From Bostrychus sinensis (taxonomy: Eukaryota; Chordata; Actinopteri; Gobiiformes; Eleotridae), in the NCBI GenBank assembly GCA_020698575.1, contig CM036243.1:33668903-33732902 (forward strand): a stretch of 64,000 nucleotides of DNA, in the 5' to 3' direction. A model generated the notes under the pieces. It saw only the letters and a list, made by a program, of their open reading frames with translations. It was not told the origin of the DNA and did no database searches. Of this stretch, positions 20,894 to 32,670 are shown in pieces. Position numbers and translations under genes: made by a program. How positions within the stretch are numbered: the first letter of the stretch is position 1; each line of letters starts with the position of its first letter.

Positions 20894-21741
20894 TATTCGT
20901 CAACAAAATTAACACTGCTCAACAGGTGACAGGTACTCACTCAGGCATTGGCTCCTCACCCCATTTTTAAACCCGACCACACAGGGGGCGGCCCACAGAC
21001 CATCAGGTGCTTAAACAGCTCAGTTATATTTAGTTTCATACAATACAATGTAAAACTTATTTTACAGGTTACTAATTAGCATATTTATTTATTTATAAAC
21101 TGGAAGAGTAAGAAATACAAGAGAAAAGTTCACCTGTACCCTTTTTGTTTTTGACCTGTGTGTGTTCAAATATAGTTGTAACTGTGCTGACCACTGATAG
21201 TTGAAATCCACTGAGTCCTGCTGTCTAAGTGAGCTTTAGGTGGAACTGCTGTTGTACTTCTGGCTTTACATTCTGTTCTCTTCTGTCTCAACACGTGACC
21301 TCATTTCTCAGAATTAGGAAGTCTGCCTCAGCAGTCACCACTGGATCAAACTTGCAGACTGTGTCACACGATTGTAAAGAGCTTCTCAAGCTGCTTCTAT
21401 GATGGAAGTTTGTGATTCCTGTAAGTGTTCCTGATCCATGTCCTATCACTCCCAGTGCTGTTTATTGGCACTGGCAGTTTCAGCTCCTGATATATTGTTT
21501 ATGGTCTATTGTAAATAAAATATTGTTGCATGAGATTTGAAACCATTGTATTTAGTTTTACTTAGTGGCCCTTGAGCAAGTGTTAGTTACGTATGTGTGA
21601 AAAGGAAGGAAATGCAGAACAGCGTTGGTGTAAATATAAACCAGCTTCATTTTTTTTTTCTTCAATATATGTTCATCCGTCTTTGTCTCTGTGCAGTTGG
21701 AGCCTGAGTTTCTCTGAAGCAGAGCAGCTCTGGGTTTGAGG
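20894..21741 (+). promoter_or_regulatory. copy B upstream region, 5' UTR exon and uORF
   Basis: A noncoding first exon probably ends at 21420 (CCT/GTAAGT) and splices to 21697 (after GTGCAG), 45 nt before the start codon. The first exon has two in-frame ATGs (21399 and 21402) opening a short uORF that ends at 21705-21707 after splicing, upstream of the main ATG at 21742. No clear TATA box. Conserved at 53270-53715 for copy C. Confidence 0.5.
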
Positions 21742-21893
21742 ATGGGCTCCTCTCAGGTCTGGACTCTGGCCTTCATCTGTGAGTACACTACATTTTCACT
21801 GTAAACAAGTAAAGATACAGGTCTTTGTCCACATAAACTGTTTTACAATTCTTGTTTCAGTTCTCAGTGCTGCCCTCAGCAAAACCACCAAAG
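21742..21893 (+). CDS. copy B exons 1-2, signal peptide
   Basis: Exon 1 (21742-21778) and a 33-nt exon 2 (21861-21893) encode MGSSQVWTLAFI then FLSAALSKTTK, a hydrophobic leader split over a tiny second exon as in FcR family genes. This is the first ATG after the 5' UTR splice apart from the uORF. Confidence 0.85.
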
Positions 21894-24800
21894 GTAACTA
21901 CAGTCTTCTTTATTATTATATAGTATTGGTATGATCAGTGTTTTTACTAATGTGGCTTTAATAGGAGAACATGTGATAGTGAAGAGTTCTTCAGAGTTCT
22001 GTGGTGCTCTGGTTTGAGGGGTTAGGGTTATATGTTCTTGCTCAGTACTGCCAACTGGATGATTATACTATAGTCAAAGTATTTATAATCCCATTAACAA
22101 TTCAGTCTACAGCTGTTTAACTAAATCTTTTTAAATTATCTTTGTGACACAGGTGTGACTCTGGAGATACCTTCATTATATCCATTTCTCAGAGACTCAG
22201 TGACTCTGAGGTGTGTGGGACCTGCTGTGAAATATCTGTACTTTTACAAAGATGGAGCACTGTTGAAAGAAGACATGAACCATAAGTTTAAACAAACATC
22301 TGACAGCACAGTGGAGCTGATAATCCTTTCAGTGTCAGAATCAGACCGGGGTTGGTACTCCTGTGGGATCAATGAGAACACACAATCCACTGAGGAACTA
22401 CTGTGGGTACGAGGTCAGTACTTTAAACATGTCCCACTCTGTTCTCAAGAAATTAGAGACATCATGTTTTTCTACCAGTTCAGTTCAACAATCACAACAA
22501 CTGTAAAAACACTATTTTTACACATATTTTAGTAGAAAAATACATTTAACCTTTTGGTTGTAGACAGTTTTTATTTTTTCTTCTTTTAGGACGGGACCGC
22601 AGTATGAAGCTGGCATCATCCAGCTCCATCATCCCAGACCAGGGCAGAGTGACTCTGGGCTGTTATGGAGCGTATGAATTTCAAAAATATGAATGGATCA
22701 GACAAAGTTCAGTTTATGATTCTCAGCCAGAAATATTGAAAGAAAACTCGAGGTCTGTCAGTGTCTCTCGTGGAGGAGTGTACTCATGCAGAGGAAAAGA
22801 TCATTTGATCCTCACATCTCAAAGTAATAACGTCACCATTTGGGAAACTGGTGAGTACAGTTATGTTCTATGTGATGGACACATACAGTAGTGAACATGT
22901 AAAGTCATGAGTCCTACACTACAGAGGGATATATGCTGCAGCCCTCTCTGTGTCATTTCTGTCTCAGCTTCAGTGGAGGCATTTTGTAGCAACAAAAAGT
23001 TACAACCAGTTTTAATGGGAGCTGGTGTGTATAGCACAGGAACAAATGATCCCTAAAAATAAAAATTGTTGGTCATCTTTGAAATACCCAAGACTGTAAT
23101 AATCCCCGCTAAAAAAGCCACTTTGCTTTGAGAATAAAAAAAATGACATGCTATTACATAAAAAGTGTTGATTTTCTGAAAATAATTAAATATTAGTTAT
23201 TTATGATCAAGTTGATTAAAAAATGGCTGCAATTGAAAAAAAAGTTGAAAAGAAATATGAATGTATAAATGTTTATGTATAGTAACAACCTAACTTTTTT
23301 AAACTGGAGGATAAGGGTTAAAAATAGTAAAGTATAAACACAATTACCAACAAATACACAAGATGATGACATTTTGCGGGACATTTGCAGCAAGACAGAC
23401 ATAAATGAGGACAACAGAGACTGTGCACAGAGCCATTATCACCACCCTCAGTGATCTCAAAAGGAAAATATTCACAACTAAAGAGATGAGAGAAAACTGT
23501 CTTTAATCCAACCAAAAAGAGCCACGAGTCATTGTACTTTTTGTGCCGGTCCAAAGTCCGGATAAATGCAGAGAGTTGTGTCAGGAAGGGCATCTGATTT
23601 AAAACTGAAGTAAACAAGTGAATCAAAAACATGACTTCCAAACCGGATCAGTAGGGGCCCGAGTTAACCAAAGCAAGGCGGGAAGCTTAGGAGCAGGGCT
23701 CCAGCTGTTTCATCCTGATGTGGATGGGAAGAGAAATGGAAGAGGAGTTATCCTGAAGGAGGAGTTTGTTAGGAACGTTCTGGAGGTGAAGAGTGTCAGA
23801 TAGGGTCAGGAGTCTGAAGATGGAAATTGAAGGTGTGATGTTGAATGTGGTCAGTGGTATGCTCCATGAGTAGGATGTGAGCTAGAGGAGAAGGAAGTTT
23901 AAGAACACAGAAGGACTGATGGTAACTTTGAAAAAAGGATGGAAATGGCTGAAATGTGTATTGTCTACTGTAACATTTGTGTTGCTTCTACAATACAGTG
24001 TCAAACAGAGCAGTGGTGAAGCTTGAGCCTGACTGGACACAGATATTTTGTGGAGAGAACCTCACTCTCAGATGTGAGATTGAGGATGAAGGAAACACTG
24101 AGTGGACGTATGAATGGAGAAAGACTGGAGTAATGTTAGCTCCAACAACAAGAGAATATACAATCAACAGTGTGTCAGAGTCAGACAGTGGAGTCTACAG
24201 CTGTAGAGGAGTAAGAGCCCCATATTACACAACACAGAGGAGCCAAGAGACCAGACTGGAAGTGCAGAGTGAGTCTGTAGAATTTAAAATGTCTCTGTTT
24301 AAATGTGTTGTATTCAGCAGACTGCATTAATAGAGTTCAAAGTAAATACAGTATAAAGACATGTCCTCCTAACCTGCAGGTAAAGCTGTCCCTGTCCTCT
24401 CTGTGTCTCCGTCCTGGCTGAGTCCTGGGGCCTCTGTCTCTCTGAAGTGTGCTGTTACAGCGCCCTCTGCAGGATGGAGGTTTTACTGGTACAAGGCTGT
24501 TCCTCTTTCATCAGGCTCTTACACATATGAGCTGCTCCCAGGTCTCACTTCTGGGACTGAACACGACTCCTTCAGCGTTCACGGCCTCACCAACACAGCA
24601 GGGTTTGTGTGTAGAGCCGCACAAGGACGTCCAGAGGTTTACACTGAATACAGTCAGCCACAGTTTGTCTGGTCTGGAGGTAACACTTATTTATTGTTAT
24701 TAAATAATCTACATTTGAACCAAATGAGTCTGTTATATGTGTTTTTATTTGTTTCTCTTTAGACACTGATTCTCCAGTGTCTCCCACAGTGAGTCCTGAC

Positions 24801-26324
24801 AGATCACAACACTTGACCTCTGACCCAGTGTCAGTGAGCTGTGAATCTAACTCTGCTGATGAAGAGTGGAGAGTCCAAGTGTTTTCTCACAACAGACTCT
24901 CTTTACAACAGTGCTTCTCCAATTCATCAAGAACGAAATCTCAGTGTGACTTTTCTACAACTGAGGAAACCAGAGCAGTGTTTTGGTGTGAGTCTGGATC
25001 TGGAGAGCTGACTAATGCAGTCAACATCACTGTTCACAGTAGGTTTCTATGTTAGTACTTTTATATGTAGTTATCTGTACTGAATAAACTGCTGGAAGAC
25101 CCACATAAGCACACAGTGGAGAGTACAGTCATTTGATAGTGGTATGGGACAGGGAAAGCTTGGTCCTGGGCAGGTCAAAGTGTGGCGATGTTTCAGACTG
25201 AACCCCATGGGGGACTGTGCTAAAAGTCCTTGTATGACCAGGAGCTTGGGTCACATTGCCGGCAGTAAGTCAAACCTGTTCCCAGTTGGACTCCAGCAGG
25301 GCTGATGACTCTGAGTCGAGCCACTGCTCCTACACAGGGACAGGTGCAAACTGAGGTGGCTCGGGCATCTGTTTAGGATGCTTCCTGGACGCCTCCCTGG
25401 TAAGTTTTTCTGGGCATGTTCCTCCGGATGTATCTCGGCTGGTTTGGGGTTCCTCCGGGAAGTGGGAAAGCTGGGAATCTCTGCTTAGACTGCTGTCCGC
25501 ATGACCCGGATCAAGTGGAAAAAAATGGATGGAAGGATGGTTAACCAAGAGGCAACCTCAAAAATGCAGACAGTATTCAGATAATTCAGATGAAAGTCTG
25601 AAGATCACAGACGCATGAGGAGAGGGACTGGTGGGATTTTGGCCCAGGACTTGGAGGTAAGGTATATCTGGGTATCATAGGCAAATGACCCAAAATTAAG
25701 TCCATATTTGCATAAAATCTGTCCAAGTGGAAGCATGTAGATGATGAAATGAAAGTGGTCTGAGAACCGAGCCTTGTGGCACTCCCTGAGGACCTGAGGA
25801 GGCTGATGATCAGATCTGTCTGATAAATTTGAAGACAGTCGGAGAGGATGGAGTGGGAGAAAGAATCAAATGCAGCAGAGGGGTGGACCTCTGAGGAGCT
25901 TGTTGGTGATCTTGAGAGCTGTTTCAATAAGTTTTATATTGCTCAGGCAAGCTGGGTTCTATAAGGCTAATCAAATAAATCTTTTAACAAAACTGTCACT
26001 GACTCATTACATCTGATAGTGTATAAAATCTAAATGTAACATATCTCTCTTTACAGATTCTGTGATCCTTGTGGGCCCTGTGCTTCCTGTGACTGAGGGA
26101 CACACTGTTTCTCTGGGCTGTAAACTGGCACAATCTTCTGGTCTCTCTTCAGTCCATTTCTATAAAGATGGCAAATTAATCCAAAATGGATCTGAAAGCG
26201 TCTTCAACATCTCTCCAGTGTCTAAGACTGATGAAGGTTTTTATAAATGCGCGGCACAAACAAAGCCAACACAGATTTGGACGTCTGCAGAGAGTTGGAT
26301 ATCAGTCAAATGCAAGTAAAATGG

Positions 26325-26362
<38 letters not shown>

Positions 26363-28428
26363 GAAAGACTTGATTAGACCATAGCTTTGTTTGTTTGTAA
26401 AGCTCTACACTTGTAAACTATTTAATAAATAATGAGTTGAATTCTTATTACAGCAGGGTCAAAGGAAAAGAGCTCTTCAGTTCTTGTGATGGTGATGGTT
26501 GGAGTTGTTTGTGTGATTTTCTTAGTGATCCTGCTGCTGCTGTTTCTGTGGCGCTACAGAAAGACTGAAGGTAAGAATTATATATTACACTTATACTAAA
26601 CCTGTGATACAATTCTTTGGATTAAATGTAATTCTTGTGTATCGTTAGAAAACACTGCACTTTATTTACGTAGGGGAGGAAAAAATATAGCAGATAAATA
26701 TTTTTATTTTTTTGCTCAGATCTGTTAACCTACCTCCATTCTGATCAAAACTAATAAAACTGAAAAAAAAAAAAAAGAAACAAGTATTTAATTTTTAATT
26801 GCCAATTTCTTATGTAAATTTACTGATGTAGGGGAACACACAAAATTACCTATTCTCTATATAAACAGTGATTGTGTGCTATGTGTGTGGTGAGGGGGTC
26901 ATCTCAATCTCACACGCACGCACACACGATGCTACACAAAAACTAAACATTCATCAAAGTCAGCCCCACTGTGTATTACTGACCTGTTGATTTTTATTTT
27001 AAATCATATTCTCAAAATTACATTAGGTCTTTCACCAAATTTAATTCAATTATTTAAGACTGAGTGAAATTTATGGCTATGGAGTGAAAAATGAGCCCTG
27101 GTGAATGAAAACGTCCCCAACAGTACATAAGGTGTGGTAAAGACTGTACTACTAATGTCTGGTTCACTATGGTGATGATCGCGGAGCGTGCACTGGTTAA
27201 ATGCCTGTATGATCCCCCAAGCAAATAATGACCCAGATGGTGATCTTCAGCAGTGTTTAATTGGTAGATTTATGCACTGATTATTTGTGTGGGTGTAGTT
27301 CTGTAAATAAACATAAATAACATCACCTACAAATTGTACAATACAAATAATAAGACAATAGAATACAGTTTAACTAATGCTATACCTGCAAGGCTTTACT
27401 ATTAGGCATTAGGCCTTAAGGCAATTACCCAATTAAAAGGTCAGCATAAGGCTTTTCACAATCACTTATTCCACCTTTGAAATGCTTGTCTTGTGTAAAA
27501 GTACTCAGACAATATTAAAGAATACAACTAAATATGATACAAATTCACTAACTCAAGTAAAACTTAGCATAGCTTAGCCAAAATTGCTACCAAAGGCTAA
27601 TGAACAGATTAGCTTGAAATTTACAGTAAAGAACTAAAATAACTTGGCAAACATATGATAAGATCACATCAGAACAACCAACCTGTCTCATGGACGCACA
27701 CTCCATGCAGCATCAGCATAAACAGCAATATAAAGGAGGTAACACTGTCACTGTCACTGGAAAAAACAACTCTGCTCATAAAACGGCCGCGCCCCTAGTG
27801 GTCGGCCTGAAAACTGCAACCTAACTTATAATGGTGTATTACAGTCTTCTCTTCATAACATAAGGGTTAAATAATCACAGTAGCTAATAACAGCACAGTG
27901 TAGTTTTGGCTAATCTATGTTTGTTAAGATACAATATATAAATACATTTTCATTAATGTAGCAACATTTGTCTTCACAGATATGGGCCACAACCAGTAAG
28001 TCTTGTCAGATTCTTACTGTTATATGGTAACCAAGGTCATATATTGTCCATGTTTTACTAAAGCAGCTGATTATTTGCTTGTTTAAGGCAAACTGAGACT
28101 GGTCTGGGAAGTGAGGCCCAAAATGTCTCAAGAGAAGACAGTCACTTGTACTCGTCTCTTCTGCACGGTCAGTTCAGAGATATGCTTTATTGTAATATGA
28201 CAGTAAAAAAAGAGTATTTGAGTATTCAGATTGAGTGATAATGTTCTAAATGTTCTCTGTAGGCGATCGATGTGTGTATGAAACAATCAGTGGATCAAAC
28301 AACAATGACAATGGTACAAGAAACAAAGAAATCTTTTGTCAGGTATAAACTGAAGACACTTGCTCATGTGTATTACAAATGTATTTTCAGATGATGAACA
28401 GATAAGCAACTATGAAAATGCCCCATAG
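21742..28428 (+). CDS. FcRL/LITR-like receptor, copy B, six Ig domains and ITAM
   Basis: Complete gene, 1995 coding bases, 664 residues as reconstructed. Exons: 21742-21778 and 21861-21893 (signal peptide), 22153-22413 (D1), 22590-22850 (D2), 23999-24268 (D3), 24380-24679 (D4), 24763-25038 (D5), 26057-26311 (D6), 26454-26570 (TM), 27980-27995, 28088-28167, 28263-28313, 28391-28428. Type I membrane protein. Each Ig exon is phase 1-1 with a cysteine pair. The tail holds YSSL-x7-YETI, which fits the ITAM spacing (YxxL/I-x6-12-YxxL/I), and ends YENAP. By family this would recruit Syk-type kinases in leukocytes; the ligand is unknown. The transmembrane segment has no charged residue, in line with signalling through its own ITAM. 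A 3' UTR donor lies 16 bases past the stop (28444). Assignment to FcRL versus LITR is not resolved. Confidence 0.88.
22153..22413 (+). CDS. copy B exon 3, Ig domain D1
   Basis: 261 nt, phase 1-1. First cysteine in VTLRCVG, LYFYKDG strand in place of a core Trp, second cysteine in RGWYSCG. Confidence 0.88.
22590..22850 (+). CDS. copy B exon 4, Ig domain D2
   Basis: 261 nt, phase 1-1. VTLGCYG, YEWIRQ, GGVYSCRG. One N-V-T glycosylation site. The exon where copies A and B differ most. Confidence 0.88.
23590..23930 (+). mobile_element. RTE-like LINE endonuclease fragment in intron before D3
   Basis: Plus-strand reading shows GVILKEEFVRNVLEV and, after a break, a MEIEGVMLNVVSG stretch, typical of RTE-type LINE endonuclease relics in fish. 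It lies directly before the D3 exon and is inside the segment missing from copy A. Also at about 55560-55905. Confidence 0.65.
23999..24268 (+). CDS. copy B exon 5, Ig domain D3 (absent in copy A)
   Basis: 270 nt, phase 1-1. LTLRCEI, YEWRKT, SDSGVYSCRG. One N-L-T glycosylation site. The last ten or so bases of this exon survive in copy A next to the deletion point, which shows that A lost the exon. Confidence 0.88.
24380..24679 (+). CDS. copy B exon 6, Ig domain D4
   Basis: 300 nt, phase 1-1. VSLKCAV, YWYK, GFVCRA. Gln replaces one Arg of copy A. Confidence 0.88.
24763..25038 (+). CDS. copy B exon 7, Ig domain D5
   Basis: 276 nt, phase 1-1. VSVSCES, EEWRVQVF, VFWCES, with two extra cysteines between. 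Confidence 0.87.
25140..25925 (+). repeat. repeat relics in copy B intron D5-D6
   Basis: Same pair of relics as 2140-2925: a non-LTR retrotransposon 3' end (to about 25545), then an unnamed dispersed repeat. Confidence 0.5.
26057..26311 (+). CDS. copy B exon 8, Ig domain D6 with GC donor
   Basis: 255 nt, phase 1-1 only if GCAAGT at 26312 is the donor. VSLGCKL, VHFYKDG, FYKCAA, SAESW. Two N-glycosylation sites (N-G-S, N-I-S). Failure to splice gives TAA at 26317-26319. Confidence 0.84.
26454..26570 (+). CDS. copy B exon 9, transmembrane segment
   Basis: 117 nt. Uncharged hydrophobic helix followed by W-R-Y-R-K. Confidence 0.9.
27980..28428 (+). CDS. copy B tail exons 10-13 with split ITAM
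   Basis: Exons 27980-27995 (16 nt micro-exon, phase 1 to 2), 28088-28167, 28263-28313, 28391-28428. First ITAM tyrosine codon 28149-28151 (YSSL), second 28277-28279 (YETI), seven residues between motifs, with the intron between them. A third tyrosine lies in the terminal YENAP. Stop TAG 28426-28428. Confidence 0.85.
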
Positions 28429-30448
28429 CCTGTGAAGCTGCAGGTAAGAACACACTGTCATTCACGTCTAGTTTGACTCTTGAACATTTAGATTTCAATC
28501 ACTGGCCATGAGGACTACGACCAACTGAGCCTGTCCTGGTTTGCAGAAGTTTGTTTAGGTTGGACATTATAAGGTATGGGGGATCTGGGGGTAGTGTAAA
28601 TACTACATTTTAGCTCATAAATAATCTCAAACATGCGAAATAAGCTTTTAAAAGTAATATATGTGCCCTGCCATTAAAAAAAGGAAAAGCAGCAGTACAT
28701 TAAGTAAATTAGGCTTTCTCCAAATAACAAAAAGCATGCTTCATTTTTGGTGCCATCAGACCAACTACAGCCCTTTCCTTTGAGAGATGCTGAGGCCTGG
28801 AGACTGAATTAGTGATTCAAGTGAGCTAAATCAGAAAGTCCTGCTGAAAGTTATTACAATTTCAATGTGAATGCACCACAGAAGAAGCTGGTCTTAACCA
28901 CAAATGTACATAAACCCATCCTGGGCAGTAAAAGTGTTGGTCCAAGAAAATGTTGTAGAGAGAACACCATCAGCAATAATATATAAAATAGATTGGTGTT
29001 GTTTTTGGTCAGATCTGCTCTAATATATGGTGTGTATATGTTCACACAGACCTACACTGTGTGGACTGATTATACTGGGATACTGGGACATCTCAAGTTC
29101 AGCAAAAGAAGAAAACAACATCAGTGTGTAAAGGTCAATGAAATGCCTCCTGTTATATCTCTGTGGTGTGTGCACTTCTCTGTGTTATGACTCCTGTTTA
29201 CTTCTCCAAATCTGCAGTCATGTATGTAATATTCCTCATAACCAAGCTCTTTATGAACTGTGTCAAAGCAAAACTGGAATGTTTTTGTCCTATATTGTAA
29301 AACCTAAAAGCAATATTTTCTGTTCAAAGGTAACATGTTTTATTTTGTCAGTGTCAGTCTCATCCACCTGATGGCGCTGTGTGCGACTTGTGGCAATGGT
29401 TGCATGATCATATTTTAGTTACTTATAGGCCTAGCAGAAAGTATGTGTTTTTAAAAAGTCATCCTTATTGAAACCTTTATACACTGTACATCTGTTCACA
29501 TTTTATTGCTTTATCTCAAAACTTATAAGTCATAACTATAACTATCCAGTAATGTAAGAAGCTTTTTCCTTTTGACAATATGTATTTATTATATGCACCT
29601 TCTTCAGATGTAACTTCTGTTGTTTTTAAAGGGAACATATTGTTTTTTTTTCAAGCTTTTTAATTAAATGTAGACACCTTTGCATTAACATTTCACATTT
29701 TATACCTTACAATAACTTATAGCTCATTCTATAATTAGTGGTACATTTGACTTCAATCAAAAGTGAGAAAATCAATATTCTTTTTGGATAAATTTACTGC
29801 ATGTTTTAAAATATAAAATAAAAAAACTTCTTTGTTACTCTTAAACTTAAAAGAACTGTATATTTTATGAATAAAAAGTTTTGATTTTGTCAACTGTGTT
29901 ACAGACAAATATTGTTTCATATGAAGTTTTCATGAAGTCCTACACTTTTGCTAACATCTGTTTAAAATGTTTTTAGTCCATTCACCATGGGTCTTGTGGG
30001 GTTTTTGGTTTAAAATAGTGAATTCTGAACTTTGTAATGGAACATTAGAGGGGATATTAACATGAGCCATTTCTATTTGTAAACATAAATTCAACCATCA
30101 CTTATTTTAGAGTTAGGTAACAGTTCTAACTCCAGAGATGCCCCTATCTTTTGTCTTACAGTTTAACAACAACTGAAGGAAGCATTGTGGGTAATTTGAA
30201 GTTATTTTTATATAATCATGGCCACACACACTACTGAGGCCTCACAGGTCCTGACTTAAGTATTTTTTACGTGTAATAGCTGTATCCTAAGGACTCTGGG
30301 CCAACACAAAAAAAGAGTCACTTTTCAGGGACTGGGCCACATTTGGACCAAACTTCAGCCAACAGTAAACAGGTTGTGGGCCAACTCTGGGCCAGACAGA
30401 AATTGTTATACGGGACATCTTCTTAATATTTAGCCTGCAGCTAACGAC
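28429..30448 (+). other. copy B 3' UTR and flank
   Basis: Colinear with 5451-7501. No coding sequence supported. Candidate AATAAA near 29871. Similarity to copy A stops at about 30462, inside the hAT terminal repeat that starts at 30449. Confidence 0.5.
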
Positions 30449-30639
30449 CAGGGGCGGACTGGTCCGGTAAAATTAGAAACCACAAAGTATGATTGTAATA
30501 AATTGCAAGGTTACTCATAACTTTCTTCATTGCTTTTTAAAATTAACCTCATCACATCACTATATATAATAGAGTACTTAATTTTGCTTATGTTTAAAGA
30601 TGTTTTATTTTAATCAGATCGAAGTTTATTACATATTGA

Positions 30640-32010
30640 GCCCCCGCTGGATGTGGGAGGGACTCACAACCAGCACTGGACACCTACTAAACATTTAAGA
30701 GAGAGACAGCAGAACTGGTAGAAGCTGTGGGACTCTGTACTGAAGTAGCTGTGAGGAAATGCAAAGGACTCAGAGGGAACGAGGCAGCAGATGAAACAGC
30801 AAAGAAAGCAGTTGGTTATGTGGGACCTTTAAGCAAAAAGTATACAGTCTGTGTGCAGACGAATGCAGAGAAATATGAGGGACATACAGTGAAGTTGACA
30901 GAAAGATGTTATTGATTTAGACTCATATAAGACCGTATGAGTGTTTGGACTGACAAAGGTGCAAAGAAGGACAAAAAAGGACTATGGCACAATCATGATG
31001 GACGTCTAGTGGCACTTAGCAGACTATCAAGCATGTGTTAGCTACAGAAGCTCACAAGCTTGGACACATTTTGAAAACAAAGACTACCTCATTATGGTGA
31101 CAAAAGTATGTAAATATTTTGTCATACAACATTTTGGAGATTGGTTGAGAGTAAATTACATTCTGTAAAGGTATTTGGGTAAAATCATTAACTTCATCAA
31201 CATGAAAAGCGCTGTGCAATAAATTGAATTATAAATTGTACTTTTCCTTGTGACCCAAAATAATTGTGATTATGATTTTTTTCCATAATCGAGCAGCCCT
31301 AGTTGGATGCATTGCTATTAGCGCTGATGGCAATGCGATCCACACCTGACAAACATCTTAATCTCTCTCCACATGAGATTTTAACTGGGAGAAGGATGGA
31401 CACTCCTCTCCAAACTGATATAAGTGTCCATAGAAATGACCAAGACCATGAAATCTCTACTACAAGTCAGTTACTAACTTGAGCCTAGTTCTCTCCCAAC
31501 AGGTCCTGAACCTCGAGGATTCTCCTGACACCACATTGAAAGACCCAATCAAACCTGGTACTGGGTAATGGTAAAGACTATTAAAGACTGTTAAATGGAC
31601 TGAACCCAAATTTTTAGGTACATATAAAGTACTTAACAGCTGCTCAAAAGCAGTTAGAGTCGAAAAGACAGACAAAAGTCAAAAGAGCAAGTTGAGTCAT
31701 TGGATCCATATTACTTAGTGTGTTAGGGCCCATCCTCCTGAACGCTCATTAGAACAGATTAGAACTGATTTGGCCTGACTTACTTAACCATGACTGTTGC
31801 ATTACCGGGGTGCTCCATCAGATGCACCATGCTCACCCTATTTCTGTTTAATATTCTGATTGTCCCACCTATTTTCTGGTACTTCAAATCAGGCCAACCT
31901 ACCTGTAACCCTCTTCTCAAGACTATGGACTTAGCTATTAAGGGTTATGGACGAGTGTCTAGATTCGAAAGAGGTATTGTAAGATATGGGTGAAGTGCAA
32001 TGGAATAACT
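30640..32010 (+). mobile_element. endogenous retrovirus-like pol relic
   Basis: Decayed. 30727-30915 reads as the C-terminal part of a retroviral RNase H; about 31350-31480 resembles the integrase C-terminal half; 31530-31740 resembles the integrase DNA-binding end, as in gamma/epsilon-type retroviruses. These parts are in different frames with stops between them. Gag, protease and the reverse transcriptase core are absent. A short ORF with a hydrophobic start (31790-31993) follows where env would begin; its identity is uncertain. Not functional as it stands. Repeated at 62600-63970. Confidence 0.6.
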
Positions 32011-32203
32011 GGAGCCAAGAAATAAACAAGAACAATTATTATTTTGCAAAGAGAATAAAAATAAAATGATTTACAACTTAACAAGCCGGCATTCTCTAAA
32101 GTTTACATCCATTTCAATACCCCAGTCCTGTATGTCTTTTTAGTCCTGTTCAGTTTCCAGTTTTGTTTAGTCCTACTCAGTTTCCTTTTTGGATTCAGTT
32201 AGT

Positions 32204-32661
32204 TTGCCTGGAAATTCCAGACTCACCGCTGAACCAGTGGATGAGTCTGGTCGCCTTAGAATCAATTCGATTTCTAGGGCGGAGCAAACCCGAGTTAACG
32301 GGCAGCGGAGTTAGCCAATCAGAAAATGGCGGACGTGACGTTAACAAAGCGACAAAAAAGTGAGAAAGTAAACAAACGGAGTAGTGAAGCCACGAGGGAG
32401 GAACGAGAGAGTTATTTCAACATTACCGTACCATACGCTGAATGAAACAAACTCTTGGCTCCTCTGTGCCATCTTGATTGTTGTCGGTGAGGAGACGCGT
32501 ACGAGTGACGCTGCTCGCGAAGAACACGTGACTTAAATAAACCAATCAAAATGCACGGTACGGTTTGGATTTGAGTAAACCACTGCGGACGGCGTGGTGA
32601 CCAGACTGATATTTCTCTGTAGAATAACACAGAGACATATCAGTCTGGATTTTCCAGGCAA
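32204..32661. mobile_element. non-autonomous DNA transposon with 9-bp target duplication
   Basis: Ends TTGCCTGGAAATTCCAGACT and the near complement GTCTGGATTTTCCAGGCAA, flanked by TCAGTTAGT at 32195-32203 and again at 32662-32670. No transposase. An 8-9 bp duplication fits hAT or MULE-type elements. Confidence 0.8.
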
Positions 32662-32670
32662 TCAGTTAGT

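Noticed and set aside
31790..31993. 67-codon ORF as an independent membrane-protein gene
   Set aside because: It follows decayed retroviral pol in the usual env position and ends early. More likely part of the relic.
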